From: a virus
Virus record (IMG/VR): IMGVR_UViG_3300034072_000439
Coordinates: 1-25,309 of that record
DNA length: 25,309 nt
Strand: one strand, 5' to 3'
The translations under genes were made by a program, and so were the position numbers. How positions within the stretch are numbered: the first letter of the stretch is position 1; every line of letters starts with the position of its first letter. Positions 1 to 7,144 of this stretch are shown one piece after another. The notes below the pieces were generated by a model. That model worked only from the letters and a program-made list of their open reading frames with translations. It was not told the DNA's origin and did not search any database.

Positions 1-273
1 ACATCGACCACCGGACGCATTGACCTTCAGCGGTGGGCCGGCGGCGGCTACATCGTGGACAGTCTCGCCACCGGCGTGACGATCACCTGGCACGTGTCAA
101 CGTCGCTCACCGGAACGACCTTTGCCTTGAAGGATCGCAGCAATGTGGCTGTGACGCAAAGCGTCACGGACGATACGGCCTATCCGATCCCAGACGAGTG
201 CTACGGGTTCCCGTTTGCGGTGCCCGTCCTCAATGCCGGCTCGGCAACGCTTTATGCTTGCCCGAAGGGCTGA
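1..273 (+). CDS. C-terminal part of an unidentified probable virion protein (5' truncated)
   Basis: The frame is open from the first base and stops with TGA at 271-273, so only about 90 C-terminal residues are present and the start lies outside the window. The visible part is rich in Thr, Ser, Gly and Val, with alternating hydrophobic residues and a short C-terminal strand-like stretch (residues SATLYACPKG), as expected for a beta-rich virion or decoration domain. No catalytic motif is visible. It sits just upstream of a glycan cassette and then tail genes, which fits the end of a head or neck module. The structural role is inferred from context only; I do not recognise the family. Confidence 0.55.
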   Translation, partial: TSTTGRIDLQRWAGGGYIVDSLATGVTITWHVSTSLTGTTFALKDRSNVAVTQSVTDDTAYPIPDECYGFPFAVPVLNAGSATLYACPKG

Positions 274-320
274 TTTCCCGACGTTCCCAACGAAAGCCGA
301 TCACGCTACGTTCGGGACGC

Positions 321-1376
321 ATGATCGAACACCTTTACCAACTCGCGGCTCACGCTTGGCATTGCGGCGAGTATGACGTCGGCCGCGAGGCGTGCGAAAA
401 GCTCCTTGCCACGGAAGGCTTGTCGAAGTCCCGCGAGGAGAAGGTGCGACGCAACCGCACGTGGTACACGCGGCCGCTCCGCCAGGTGATCGACTGCGAG
501 CCTCGGTTCGTGGAACTGCTGCCGGAGGTGCGGCCGGGATGGTCGCGGTTCAACCCGTGCATCATCGCTGGTGATCGCTTGCCGTTCGTCAACGTGCGGT
601 CATCGAACTATCAGATTGTCGATGGCAAGTATGTCATGCCGCCGGAGGATGGCGAAACTATTGTCACAGACAACATTGGCTGCACGCTCGACCCGGAGAC
701 GCTGGCAATCGCCATCCAAGTTCGTGCGGAAGCCGAATACGAACGCACGGCGTTTCCGGTGGACGGACTTGAGGACGTTCGGCTCAACCGGGTAGGCAAC
801 GAGTGCGTCGTCTCTGCCACCGTTCGCAACGCAGCACCGCACGATGGCACGTGCCGCATCGGCGTTGCCAGAATGGAACACGGCAACCACGTTGACCTCA
901 TCGTCCGTGAAACGATGGACGGCATCCCTGAGAAGAACTGGATGCCGATTCTCGGGCGTCGTGAATGGCTCTACTCGTGCAGCGTGCAAGGCCACACGGC
1001 AACGGCGGTGGAAGAGGGCGACACGTGGCGGGTGACGATCGGCTCGCCATCGCCTGCCATCGCTCGAGGGTTCCGCGGCGGCTCGCAGCTTGTGCCGGTC
1101 GGCATGGGCCAGTGGCTTTGCATCATCCACGAGGTGGCGCAGGACGGCAACCGCCGCATCTACGAACACCGGTTCGTGCTGTTCCGCGAGGACAGCTGGC
1201 GGATCATCGGCGTATCGGAGCCGTTCTGGTTCCGCGAGCATCGAGCCATTGAGTTCTGCGCCGGGCTTGCCGTGATCGGCGGCAGTGCGGTTGCATCGTT
1301 TGGCGTGCGTGATGCCGAGGCGTGGCTGGCTGAGTTCCCGTTGGGCGCGGCACTCCATGCCGTGAGGATGCTATGA
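321..1376 (+). CDS. TPR-like plus GH130-like beta-propeller protein of a glycan cassette
   Basis: 351 residues. The N-terminus (about 4-30, LYQLAAHAWHCGEYDVGREA) looks like one TPR helix pair. The remainder is beta-rich: FNPCI near 75, SSNYQIVDGKY near 94, and a C-terminal block with RGGSQLVP, YEHRFVLF, SEPFWFR, IEFCAGLAV and ASFGVRDAEAW. That order of motifs resembles the GH130-type five-bladed propeller domains attached to TPR/glycosyltransferase proteins. Whether it hydrolyses, phosphorolyses or only binds glycans cannot be told from sequence. I chose ATG 321 because the upstream extension overlaps the preceding gene in another frame and is low-complexity basic; CGGGA precedes it by 3 bases. 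Its last codons overlap the next gene by ATGA, so it is translationally coupled to the glycosyltransferases downstream. Confidence 0.55.
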   Translation: MIEHLYQLAAHAWHCGEYDVGREACEKLLATEGLSKSREEKVRRNRTWYTRPLRQVIDCEPRFVELLPEVRPGWSRFNPCIIAGDRLPFVNVRSSNYQIVDGKYVMPPEDGETIVTDNIGCTLDPETLAIAIQVRAEAEYERTAFPVDGLEDVRLNRVGNECVVSATVRNAAPHDGTCRIGVARMEHGNHVDLIVRETMDGIPEKNWMPILGRREWLYSCSVQGHTATAVEEGDTWRVTIGSPSPAIARGFRGGSQLVPVGMGQWLCIIHEVAQDGNRRIYEHRFVLFREDSWRIIGVSEPFWFREHRAIEFCAGLAVIGGSAVASFGVRDAEAWLAEFPLGAALHAVRML

Positions 1377-2077
1377 AAGTCCGCATCGTTACCGGGTATC
1401 ACCGCCTGGACGCTCACCGCTCGCACGCGGAGTATGCGAGGCTTGGCCACAAACTGCTTTCGCTGCCGGTGCCTATCACGTTCTTCTGCGATCGGCCGGA
1501 TGGATTCTTGACCGGTCCGACTGTTGATGTGATGCCAGCCGGGCAGTATTGGCTTTCGGAGATGATTTCCAGCCGTCCAAGCGGCATCGAGCCTCGGCTG
1601 CCGCGATCCGACAACCCGGAGAAGGACACGCTGGCCTTCCATGTGATTCAGCATCAAAAAACGAAGTGGCTCGCGCAGGCCGCCGTAGAGCATCCGTTCG
1701 ACATGCTCGTGTGGGTTGATCTTGGCATCTTCCACGTACCGGGCGTGACGGCCGAAGGCGTTCTGTCGCTTGTCGAGCGTGCATTGCGGCTGCCGACCAA
1801 TCAGGTGACGCTTGCGAGCATTTGGGGGCCGCCAACCCGGACGCATTGCCAGGCTTCGCCTGTTGCCTGGTACTGTGCAGGCGGCGTTGCGATTACATGC
1901 GGACTGTGGGCCGCAGCATGGCACGGAATGGTGATGGCGGAAGCGGAGGAGCTTTACCGCACGTGCGGAGCGTTGACGTACGAGGTCAACACGTGGGCCT
2001 CCGCGTGGGCCAGGAACCCGCAATTCTTCCGACACTACCTTTGCGACCACAACCAAACCATCTTGGAGGCGGCATGA
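1373..2077 (+). CDS. HtrL/YibB-like glycosyltransferase
   Basis: 234 residues. It opens with the strand MKVRIVTGYH and has VWVDLG at 113-118 in the place of the acidic sugar-nucleotide site, a CAGGVAI strand at 168-174 and CDHNQTIL at 224-231. This order matches the HtrL/YibB (WlaTC) family of GT-A-type glycosyltransferases, whose members modify surface glycans. Donor and acceptor are unknown. Start ATG 1373 overlaps the previous stop as ATGA, and its own stop overlaps the next start in the same way. The next gene begins MKARIVTG and shares the W-x-(D/E) and C-terminal (D/N)-(E/Q)-T patterns, so the two look like diverged duplicates. Family call is by motif recognition, not alignment. Confidence 0.6.
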   Translation: MKVRIVTGYHRLDAHRSHAEYARLGHKLLSLPVPITFFCDRPDGFLTGPTVDVMPAGQYWLSEMISSRPSGIEPRLPRSDNPEKDTLAFHVIQHQKTKWLAQAAVEHPFDMLVWVDLGIFHVPGVTAEGVLSLVERALRLPTNQVTLASIWGPPTRTHCQASPVAWYCAGGVAITCGLWAAAWHGMVMAEAEELYRTCGALTYEVNTWASAWARNPQFFRHYLCDHNQTILEAA

Positions 2078-2766
2078 AAGCCCGCATCGTCACTGGATTC
2101 GTGCCGGACGCATTCCCGGCGAAGCACTTGAGCCAGGAGCAATTCCGTAGCCTCGGGGCTCGGCTCAAGGATGCCGCTGGCGATTGTCTCATGGCTTTCG
2201 AGACGCCGTTTGCGGAGTGTTGGGTGCCGCAGAAGCTCGACCTAAGACAGTTGCTGCCATCGTGTGCGAACCCTCCGGCCGATCGCTTTGCTACGCCGCA
2301 AGACATGGTGCGGAGTAATGCCGTTTTGCTGCAACGGTTCCAGTGGCTTTATGAGGCGGCAGCGGCCGACGATGATGCCGAGGTGCTTGCTTGGGTGGAG
2401 TATTCGGCTCTGAAACAGACGAACGTGACTGAGGACGTCATCCGGCAATTCGCTCGGGACTTGCAAGAGGTCAAGCCGTTCGACGGCGTGTGTGCCGGTG
2501 GTTGCTGGCCGATCGGGCCTATCAATGATTCCGAGGCCCACTGGCGGTTCGTCGGCTCGTGCTTCGTCGTCCATGCCGATTGGGTGCTGGACTTGTACGA
2601 GGCAGTTCGAGAAGTCGTGTTGACACGCACAAGCATCACCGGCCGCCTGTCGTGGGACATGAACACGCTCGCGTTCGTGGAGATTCTCAATGTGATTCCG
2701 TTCAAGTGGTTCAAGGCGAACCATGACGAGACGCAATTCCTCAACTATCGAAAGGCGTTGACATGA
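2074..2766 (+). CDS. Second HtrL/YibB-like glycosyltransferase (paralogue of the preceding gene)
   Basis: 230 residues with ATG at 2074 behind GGAGG at 2065-2069. It opens with MKARIVTG, nearly the same as the preceding protein. LAWVEYSAL at 105-113 replaces the upstream VWVDLG motif, WRFVGSCFVVH at 157-167 corresponds to the CAGG strand, and WDMNTLAF (194-201) and NHDETQFLNY (216-225) close the fold. The Asp-to-Glu change in the putative metal/donor site could mean altered activity. Both ends overlap neighbours by ATGA. The role is inferred: a sugar transfer step in the same phage glycan pathway. Confidence 0.55.
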   Translation: MKARIVTGFVPDAFPAKHLSQEQFRSLGARLKDAAGDCLMAFETPFAECWVPQKLDLRQLLPSCANPPADRFATPQDMVRSNAVLLQRFQWLYEAAAADDDAEVLAWVEYSALKQTNVTEDVIRQFARDLQEVKPFDGVCAGGCWPIGPINDSEAHWRFVGSCFVVHADWVLDLYEAVREVVLTRTSITGRLSWDMNTLAFVEILNVIPFKWFKANHDETQFLNYRKALT

Positions 2767-3371
2767 CACCGCTCTGCGAACTGGCACGGAAGCACGCTTG
2801 CGACAAGGGCGGCAACCACACGCTCGCGGGCGAGCATTGCCATAACTACACGCCGGCGTATCACGAGTTGCTGGGCCACCGGCGGGACAAAGTGAAGCGG
2901 GTTCTGGAAATCGGCGTCCACAAGGGTGCGAGCCTTCGCATGTGGGAGGAGTATTTCCTGAATGCGGAGATTGTGGGCGTGGATATTGACCGGGCGTGCA
3001 TGTTTGAGACAAATCGCATTGTCTGTCTTTATGGGGACGCTTGTGCCAGTGGAGTTCATGCGGCAATCAAAGAGTTCGGCCCGTTCGACCTCATCATTGA
3101 CGACGGCTCGCACCTGGCCGCCGACCAGATTCGCACGGCAAACGCTCTGCTGCCGCTCCTCGCTCCTGGCGGCATCTACGTCTGCGAAGACATCGAGATC
3201 GACTGCAAGGCGGACTTGATCGGCGAGGCACCGCAGCGGCCGGATGACATCACCGTCCGCTACATCAAAACCGGCATCGGCCTCGGCTCGGCTACCCGTT
3301 GTGCTGCGAGGTGTACGGAGTGCCAAGGCACGGCCGGCGAAGTCCTTGTCGTGTGGGAGCGTGCGGTATGA
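2763..3371 (+). CDS. Class I SAM-dependent methyltransferase, sugar/CmcI-like
   Basis: 202 residues. Rossmann motif I is VLEIGVHKGAS (47-57), followed by the acidic ribose-binding strand VGVDID (71-76), DLIIDDGSH (109-117) and LLAPGGIYVCEDIE (132-145). The DDGSH and EDIE motifs are typical of the cephalosporin hydroxylase/macrocin O-methyltransferase-like group that methylates hydroxyls on sugars or macrolides, with the acidic residues binding metal. The C-terminus carries CAARCTEC (180-187), an extra cysteine cluster that could bind zinc. ATGA overlaps on both sides place it inside the glycosyltransferase cassette, so methylation of a glycan is the likely job; the substrate is not visible. 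Confidence 0.75.
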   Translation: MTPLCELARKHACDKGGNHTLAGEHCHNYTPAYHELLGHRRDKVKRVLEIGVHKGASLRMWEEYFLNAEIVGVDIDRACMFETNRIVCLYGDACASGVHAAIKEFGPFDLIIDDGSHLAADQIRTANALLPLLAPGGIYVCEDIEIDCKADLIGEAPQRPDDITVRYIKTGIGLGSATRCAARCTECQGTAGEVLVVWERAV

Positions 3372-4420
3372 AGATCGGCGTCTATGCCTTGGCGAAGAAC
3401 GAAGCCGCGAACGTGGCACGCTGGGAGGCTTGCTGCCGCGAGGCTGATGTGCGGGTGGTCACGGACACCGGCAGCACGGACGGCACCGTAGAGGCTCTGC
3501 AATCGCTTGGCGTGACGGTCTACCACGGCTCGCCGATCCCGTGGCGTTGGGACGACGCTCACAACCTCTCGCTGATGCACCTTCCGGCCGACGTTGACGT
3601 TGCCGTTCGCCTGGACCTTGACGAGTCGATCGAGCCGGGTTGGCGGCAAGCGATCGAGGCTGCGTGGGTGGATGGCTGCACGCAGCTTCGCTACCCGTAC
3701 CGGTGGGGGCCTGGCGTAGTGTTCCGGCTCGACCGCATCCACTCGCGGCACGGCTACCGCTGGACCGGCGCGACCCACGAAGGCCTCGTGCCGTGGTCCG
3801 TAGATCACAAGCCGATCCATACCGAGGCGGTCGTCATTCATCATCACCGCGACCCGAACAAAAAGCACAAGTCGGACTTGACGTTGCTCAAGCAAGCGGT
3901 CAAGGAGTCGCCGCACGATGCCAGGATGCACTGGTATCTGGCTCGGGAACTGGACACCGAGAACGAAACCGGCGCGGCCGACGCCTACCGCCACTACCTT
4001 GCCATGCCTGGCGGCACGCCGCACGAGCGGTCGTTTGCCTATCGTCGGCTTTCGGTTCTCGACAAAGATCAGCGGCAACGGCACCTACTGCGGGCAGTGC
4101 TTGAGTCGCCGGAGCCGGAGGCACGTGCAGAGCTTGCCGCGATGGCCTACGAGATCGGCGACCACGTAACGGCCATTTACTATTCGCGGCTTGCCGTGGC
4201 GGGCCAGGAGTGCGACCAGACGCATTCAAGCGACCCGAACGCATACGGCCCGCTGCCTGCCTCGATCGGTGCGAGTGCTGCCGTGGAAGTCGGCCGCTAC
4301 CGCGAGGCTCTGCGTTTTGCCAAGGTGGCAGCGGCAAGGGCACCGAGCAATCCTGAACTGGCCCGCAACGTAGCGGTGCTGGAATCCTTGGTCACGGAGG
4401 ACGGGCCGAAGCCCGATTGA
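3368..4420 (+). CDS. GT2-family glycosyltransferase with C-terminal TPR-like helices
   Basis: 350 residues. The N-terminal GT-A domain has KNE (10-12), DTGSTDGT (33-40), and the DxD-like LDLDE (82-86), all standard for inverting GT2 enzymes, then WTGATHEGL (132-140) and HHHRD (158-162). From about 170 the protein is helical with TPR-like spacing (WYLARELD, AAMAYEIGDHVTAIYYSRLA, YREALRFAKVAAARAP). This GT2-plus-TPR layout is common in bacterial and phage glycan loci. Start ATG 3368 overlaps the methyltransferase stop (ATGA) and is followed directly by AKNE; longer forms would overlap the methyltransferase. It is the last gene of the cassette; one base separates it from the tail genes. Confidence 0.8.
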   Translation: MKIGVYALAKNEAANVARWEACCREADVRVVTDTGSTDGTVEALQSLGVTVYHGSPIPWRWDDAHNLSLMHLPADVDVAVRLDLDESIEPGWRQAIEAAWVDGCTQLRYPYRWGPGVVFRLDRIHSRHGYRWTGATHEGLVPWSVDHKPIHTEAVVIHHHRDPNKKHKSDLTLLKQAVKESPHDARMHWYLARELDTENETGAADAYRHYLAMPGGTPHERSFAYRRLSVLDKDQRQRHLLRAVLESPEPEARAELAAMAYEIGDHVTAIYYSRLAVAGQECDQTHSSDPNAYGPLPASIGASAAVEVGRYREALRFAKVAAARAPSNPELARNVAVLESLVTEDGPKPD

Positions 4421-4421
4421 C

Positions 4422-4886
4422 ATGGCAGCGGTTGAAGCAATCGAGGTGCTTGTGGCGGCGAGCCTTGCTGACAGCCTTTCGCGGTACGACTTCTCCACCG
4501 GCATCGCGCCGGAACTGGAATACGTGCCGGACTTTGAGCGGTTGGAAGCCGGCCTGCTACGGGTGTCGGTCGTGCCGGGTGCGGTGGACATCACCGAAGC
4601 GGCGCGTGGTGCCAATCTGCACGAGGTGACGGTCAACGTCGTGTTCGCCAAGGCGATCACGAACAACTACGAGCTTCAGGAATTGACTAGGCTACGTGCC
4701 GAGGTGGCCGACAAGATTCGCTCCAACATCCTGCCGGAGAGCGTGCCTGCCATGCCGTACGGGATGCAGTTCGTTAGCATCGAGAATCCGGTTCTGTACG
4801 ATGCCAAGTCCGTCATCCACGGGCGGATTTTCCTGGCTGAGATTGCGGTGACGTATCGCGGGTTGGTTGAGAAGCATGATGCGTGA
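4422..4886 (+). CDS. Putative tail-terminator or tail-completion protein
   Basis: 154 residues, acidic, mixed alpha/beta. It lies one base after the GT2 stop and directly before a gp10-like neck gene, where siphoviruses encode tail-terminator/completion proteins. The central pattern HEVTVNVVFAKAI, followed by a helix (ELTRLRAEVADKIRSNIL) and the late strand IFLAEIAVTYRGL, is the strand-helix-strand order of that group. There is no strong ribosome site, so translation is probably coupled to the upstream gene. The assignment rests mostly on position and size. Confidence 0.5.
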   Translation: MAAVEAIEVLVAASLADSLSRYDFSTGIAPELEYVPDFERLEAGLLRVSVVPGAVDITEAARGANLHEVTVNVVFAKAITNNYELQELTRLRAEVADKIRSNILPESVPAMPYGMQFVSIENPVLYDAKSVIHGRIFLAEIAVTYRGLVEKHDA

Positions 4887-4904
4887 GCGTGCTACGATGA
4901 CGGT

Positions 4905-5630
4905 ATGGCACGCCCACGCATCGCACTCCGCGGCTCGATCGACTTTTTCTTTGATCGGAAGCACGTTCAGGACTCGCTGAACGCTGCCGAATACACCGCA
5001 CTCACCAAGGCGTCGATGAAGGTCAAGGACTTCGCGAGGAAGTCCATCAAGAAGCGTGGCATGGCGAAGTTGTCCAACAACGCCTCGCTACAGATTGCCA
5101 GCGGCCAAACGCTATCGATGCTCGTGGCGAATGGTGTCATCAGCGAGCGGGTGCGTGGCACGATCGTCAAGCAGATTCGCAACCCCCCGGCGTCGTCTCC
5201 CGGCACTCCACCGCACACCCACACGCCGTACGCCGGCGACCCGGCGAGCTTTGTAGGATTCCGCCGCAACCTCTGGAACTTCTATGACCCGATGAGCCAT
5301 TCGGCGGTTGTCGGGCCGTCCGCAAAGGGCAGGGCGTTGCCGTTCCTCCATGAGTTCGGCGGTACGGTGAATCTCCGTACGCAAGTCTGGATTCCTCGGT
5401 ACGGCCGCTCGATGCGGCGGCCGATCATTCGCACGGTGGGTGATTCCGGCGTGATGCGTCCGACGCCGGGGTGGGAGACGATGCGAACCGACACTGCACG
5501 CTACCCGGCTCGGCCTTTCATGCGACCGGCACTCCTGAAGGCCGTGCGGCTCGGCCACATCGCCAAGGCGTTCAAGGGAGTTTTCGGCAAGCCGAAGATG
5601 AGCGTGGCGGGCATGTCGGCCGGGGGCTGA
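4905..5630 (+). CDS. HK97 gp10-like neck / minor tail component
   Basis: 241 residues. The N-terminal half is basic and helical (AEYTALTKASMKVKDFARKS). A proline/histidine loop PPASSPGTPPHTHTPYAGDP near 99-118 is followed by RRNLWNFYDP, AVVGPSAKG, LPFLHEFGGT and a C-terminal YPARPFMRPAL. The 'HEFGGT' and 'RPFMRPAL' pieces are the hallmark of the HK97-gp10-like head-tail joining family. It is somewhat longer than simple gp10 proteins because of a middle insertion. It lies between the putative tail terminator and tube proteins, as expected. The start has only a weak purine stretch upstream. Confidence 0.7.
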   Translation: MARPRIALRGSIDFFFDRKHVQDSLNAAEYTALTKASMKVKDFARKSIKKRGMAKLSNNASLQIASGQTLSMLVANGVISERVRGTIVKQIRNPPASSPGTPPHTHTPYAGDPASFVGFRRNLWNFYDPMSHSAVVGPSAKGRALPFLHEFGGTVNLRTQVWIPRYGRSMRRPIIRTVGDSGVMRPTPGWETMRTDTARYPARPFMRPALLKAVRLGHIAKAFKGVFGKPKMSVAGMSAGG

Positions 5631-5687
5631 AAGCGGTAGCGGTATACTGACGTATAGGTACGCTACATCGCACACGGAGCCGCAAAA

Positions 5688-6077
5688 ATGCCAGCCGGCC
5701 AGTCCTATCGTCTCGGAAAAAACAACCTTTTCCAGTTCGGCTCGTCCGCTGATACCGAGACCTACATCGCCAACAAGGACGTTCAGAACGTCACGGTGAC
5801 GGTTGAGACTTCGGCGGAAGCCGAGGTGACGACGCGAGGCTCTGGCGAGATTCAAGAGTTCCTTCCGGTTCGCAAGAACACGGTCTACGAAGTGACCGTC
5901 TTTGCCCACGCTGCAACGATGCACGGCACTGGCGTTGTCACGATCAGGCCGACCGGCGCGGGCTCAACCGGAATGCTCGCGACGGGCATGTACTACGTCA
6001 ACAACATCGGCGAGCCGCAGGAGATCGACGGCGCGATCGTCAACACGATCACGCTCCGCAAGTACGCATTGGGGTGA
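5688..6077 (+). CDS. Putative tail tube protein (first of two)
   Basis: 129 residues. The start ATG 5688 has GGAG at 5676-5679. The protein is beta-rich (VQNVTVTVETSAEAEVTTRG, VYEVTVFAHAA) with a conserved-looking early FQFGSSADTETYI. Size, all-beta character and position between neck genes and the assembly chaperone fit a tail tube or tube-related protein. A 57-base gap precedes it with a TATACT hexamer at 5643-5648 but no convincing -35, so an internal promoter is possible but unproven. The next gene may instead be the main tube protein. Confidence 0.5.
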   Translation: MPAGQSYRLGKNNLFQFGSSADTETYIANKDVQNVTVTVETSAEAEVTTRGSGEIQEFLPVRKNTVYEVTVFAHAATMHGTGVVTIRPTGAGSTGMLATGMYYVNNIGEPQEIDGAIVNTITLRKYALG

Positions 6078-6080
6078 TGC

Positions 6081-6473
6081 GTGGCTAATGCCGAAAAAAT
6101 CTACAAGCTCGGCCGGCAGTGCGAGTTGCAAATAGACGGCGAGCCGTATGAAGGCATTGCCGATGTAGTGGTTCGAGAGCGGACCGAAACGCTGGACGTA
6201 ACCGGGTTCGGCCAAACGGTCGTCAGCGAAATCCCGGTCACTCGCACGTATCAAGTTCTAGTCACGTTCCCGGAAATCCGACAAGCCCGGATGCTGTGGA
6301 CGCAGCGAGTCGCGCCAGCGGGTGACTTTCTGCTGCCCCGCATATTTGAGATTCAGATCGACGGGTCCGTAATCAACATCAATGAGCGGTTCGTCATTGC
6401 GGACATTGACGACGACCAGCCTGTTGACGGGGCTGTTCAACCTCGCATTCAGTTCAACCAGTGGGGGCATTGA
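6081..6473 (+). CDS. Putative tail tube or tube-associated protein (second of two)
   Basis: 130 residues starting at GTG 6081, three bases after the previous stop, with GGGGTGA at 6071-6077 acting as ribosome site. Motifs GEPYEGIADVVVRERTETLD, VTRTYQVLVTFPE and FVIADIDDDQP point to an all-beta fold like the previous protein. It directly precedes the gpG-like chaperone gene, the usual place of the major tail protein in lambda-like and HK97-like modules. I cannot tell which of the two neighbours forms the tube. Confidence 0.5.
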   Translation: MANAEKIYKLGRQCELQIDGEPYEGIADVVVRERTETLDVTGFGQTVVSEIPVTRTYQVLVTFPEIRQARMLWTQRVAPAGDFLLPRIFEIQIDGSVININERFVIADIDDDQPVDGAVQPRIQFNQWGH

Positions 6474-6479
6474 GAACGC

Positions 6480-6947
6480 ATGAAATCTTTCAAGGATGCG
6501 GAGAATCGGGAGTGGTTCCTTCGCTTGGACTTCGAGACGCTTGAGCGTGTCGAGGCCTCCACGGGCGTCAAGCTGGACGACATCGCCTCGGACAACCCGC
6601 AGAGCGTGGTTGCCGTGCAATCGGCAGTCACTCGCGGCAAGGTGCTGTGGGCGATGGTGGAGCCGCAAGCGGTGGAGCGTGGCATCACCCGGGCGCAGTT
6701 TGCAAAGGCGATGGACGGCACCGCTATGTACGCCGCTCACAAGGCGTTGCTTGACGAGCAAGTTTTTTTTTCTCCGCCGGAATACCGAGCGATTCTCGAA
6801 CTGAGCCTGAGGGCTCAGGAGATTCACAACGCAAAGGCGGTGGAGGCGGCGAAGGCGGAGGCGGCGCATCTTCTGTCCGATGCCTCTGCCTTGAAATTGC
6901 CGGAGTTATCGGAGTCCATCCAGCCCGTTGGAGCCTCGGAGAGCTAG
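6480..6947 (+). CDS. Tail assembly chaperone, gpG-like
   Basis: 155 residues. Early part KSFKDAENREWFLRLDFETL resembles the beta-hairpin plus helix start of gpG-type chaperones (residues such as 'LDFETLERVE'), followed by helices. It sits between tube proteins and the tape measure, the defining place for this family, which binds the tape measure during tail assembly. A run of nine T (6763-6771) inside the gene carries a slippery heptamer in the right frame; see that entry. If ribosomes do not slip, this 155-residue form is made. Its Ala/Glu-rich C-terminus after the slip site is present only in the unshifted product. Confidence 0.7.
   Translation: MKSFKDAENREWFLRLDFETLERVEASTGVKLDDIASDNPQSVVAVQSAVTRGKVLWAMVEPQAVERGITRAQFAKAMDGTAMYAAHKALLDEQVFFSPPEYRAILELSLRAQEIHNAKAVEAAKAEAAHLLSDASALKLPELSESIQPVGASES
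6764..6818 (+). promoter_or_regulatory. Programmed -1 ribosomal frameshift site (slippery T TTT TTT) in the chaperone gene
   Basis: In the chaperone frame (codons starting at 6480) positions 6764-6770 read T TTT TTT, the X XXY YYZ form that allows both tRNAs to slip back one base. After slipping, the -1 frame starts with TTC at 6770. I translated it codon by codon to 7144 and found no stop; it runs into the frame of the 64-codon ORF at 6950. The shifted product would be about 221 residues (97 shared, 124 new). A perfect 7-bp hairpin (CTGAGCC at 6801-6807, GGCTCAG at 6812-6818) lies about 30 bases downstream; this is farther than usual for a stimulator, so its role is open. Confidence 0.75.
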
Positions 6948-6949
6948 TA

Positions 6950-7144
6950 GTGGCTTCCCGTGGCCGGCAGCGGGAGTCTTGGAACCACACGTGCGCGATG
7001 CTGGCTCAGATGGCGGAGATTCACCGCGACCCTAAAAAGCGATCCAGGCCGTTTGACGCGGCGGAGATGCACCCGATGCGAACAAAATCGAAGACGCCGG
7101 AGATTGGCGTTGCTGACCTTGTAGCAATGGGAGCGATGACATGA
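6950..7144 (+). CDS. T-part of gpGT-type chaperone, reached by -1 frameshift (or short separate ORF from GTG)
   Basis: 64 codons in the -1 frame relative to the chaperone gene. The frame is open all the way back to the slippery site, so the likely product is a G-T fusion covering 6480-6770 plus 6770-7144. GTG 6950 has GGAGAG at 6938-6943, so independent initiation cannot be excluded. The sequence is basic and helical (WNHTCAMLAQMAEIHRDPKK), then a linker and a short C-terminal segment ending at the tape measure start (ATGA overlap at 7141). In lambda and many siphoviruses this part recruits the tape measure. Confidence 0.7.
   Translation: MASRGRQRESWNHTCAMLAQMAEIHRDPKKRSRPFDAAEMHPMRTKSKTPEIGVADLVAMGAMT

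Noticed and set aside
33-320. N-terminal extension of the propeller protein frame
   Set aside because: It overlaps the upstream gene in another frame and is Arg-rich without domain character; ATG 321 begins a TPR-like helix.
1160-2056. 298-codon minus-strand frame
   Set aside because: Lies opposite two well-supported genes and its translation is Arg/His/Pro-rich without motifs: a GC-skew shadow.
5620-5660. Promoter before the first tube-like gene
   Set aside because: TATACT is a fair -10 but nothing near a -35 consensus is at the right distance.
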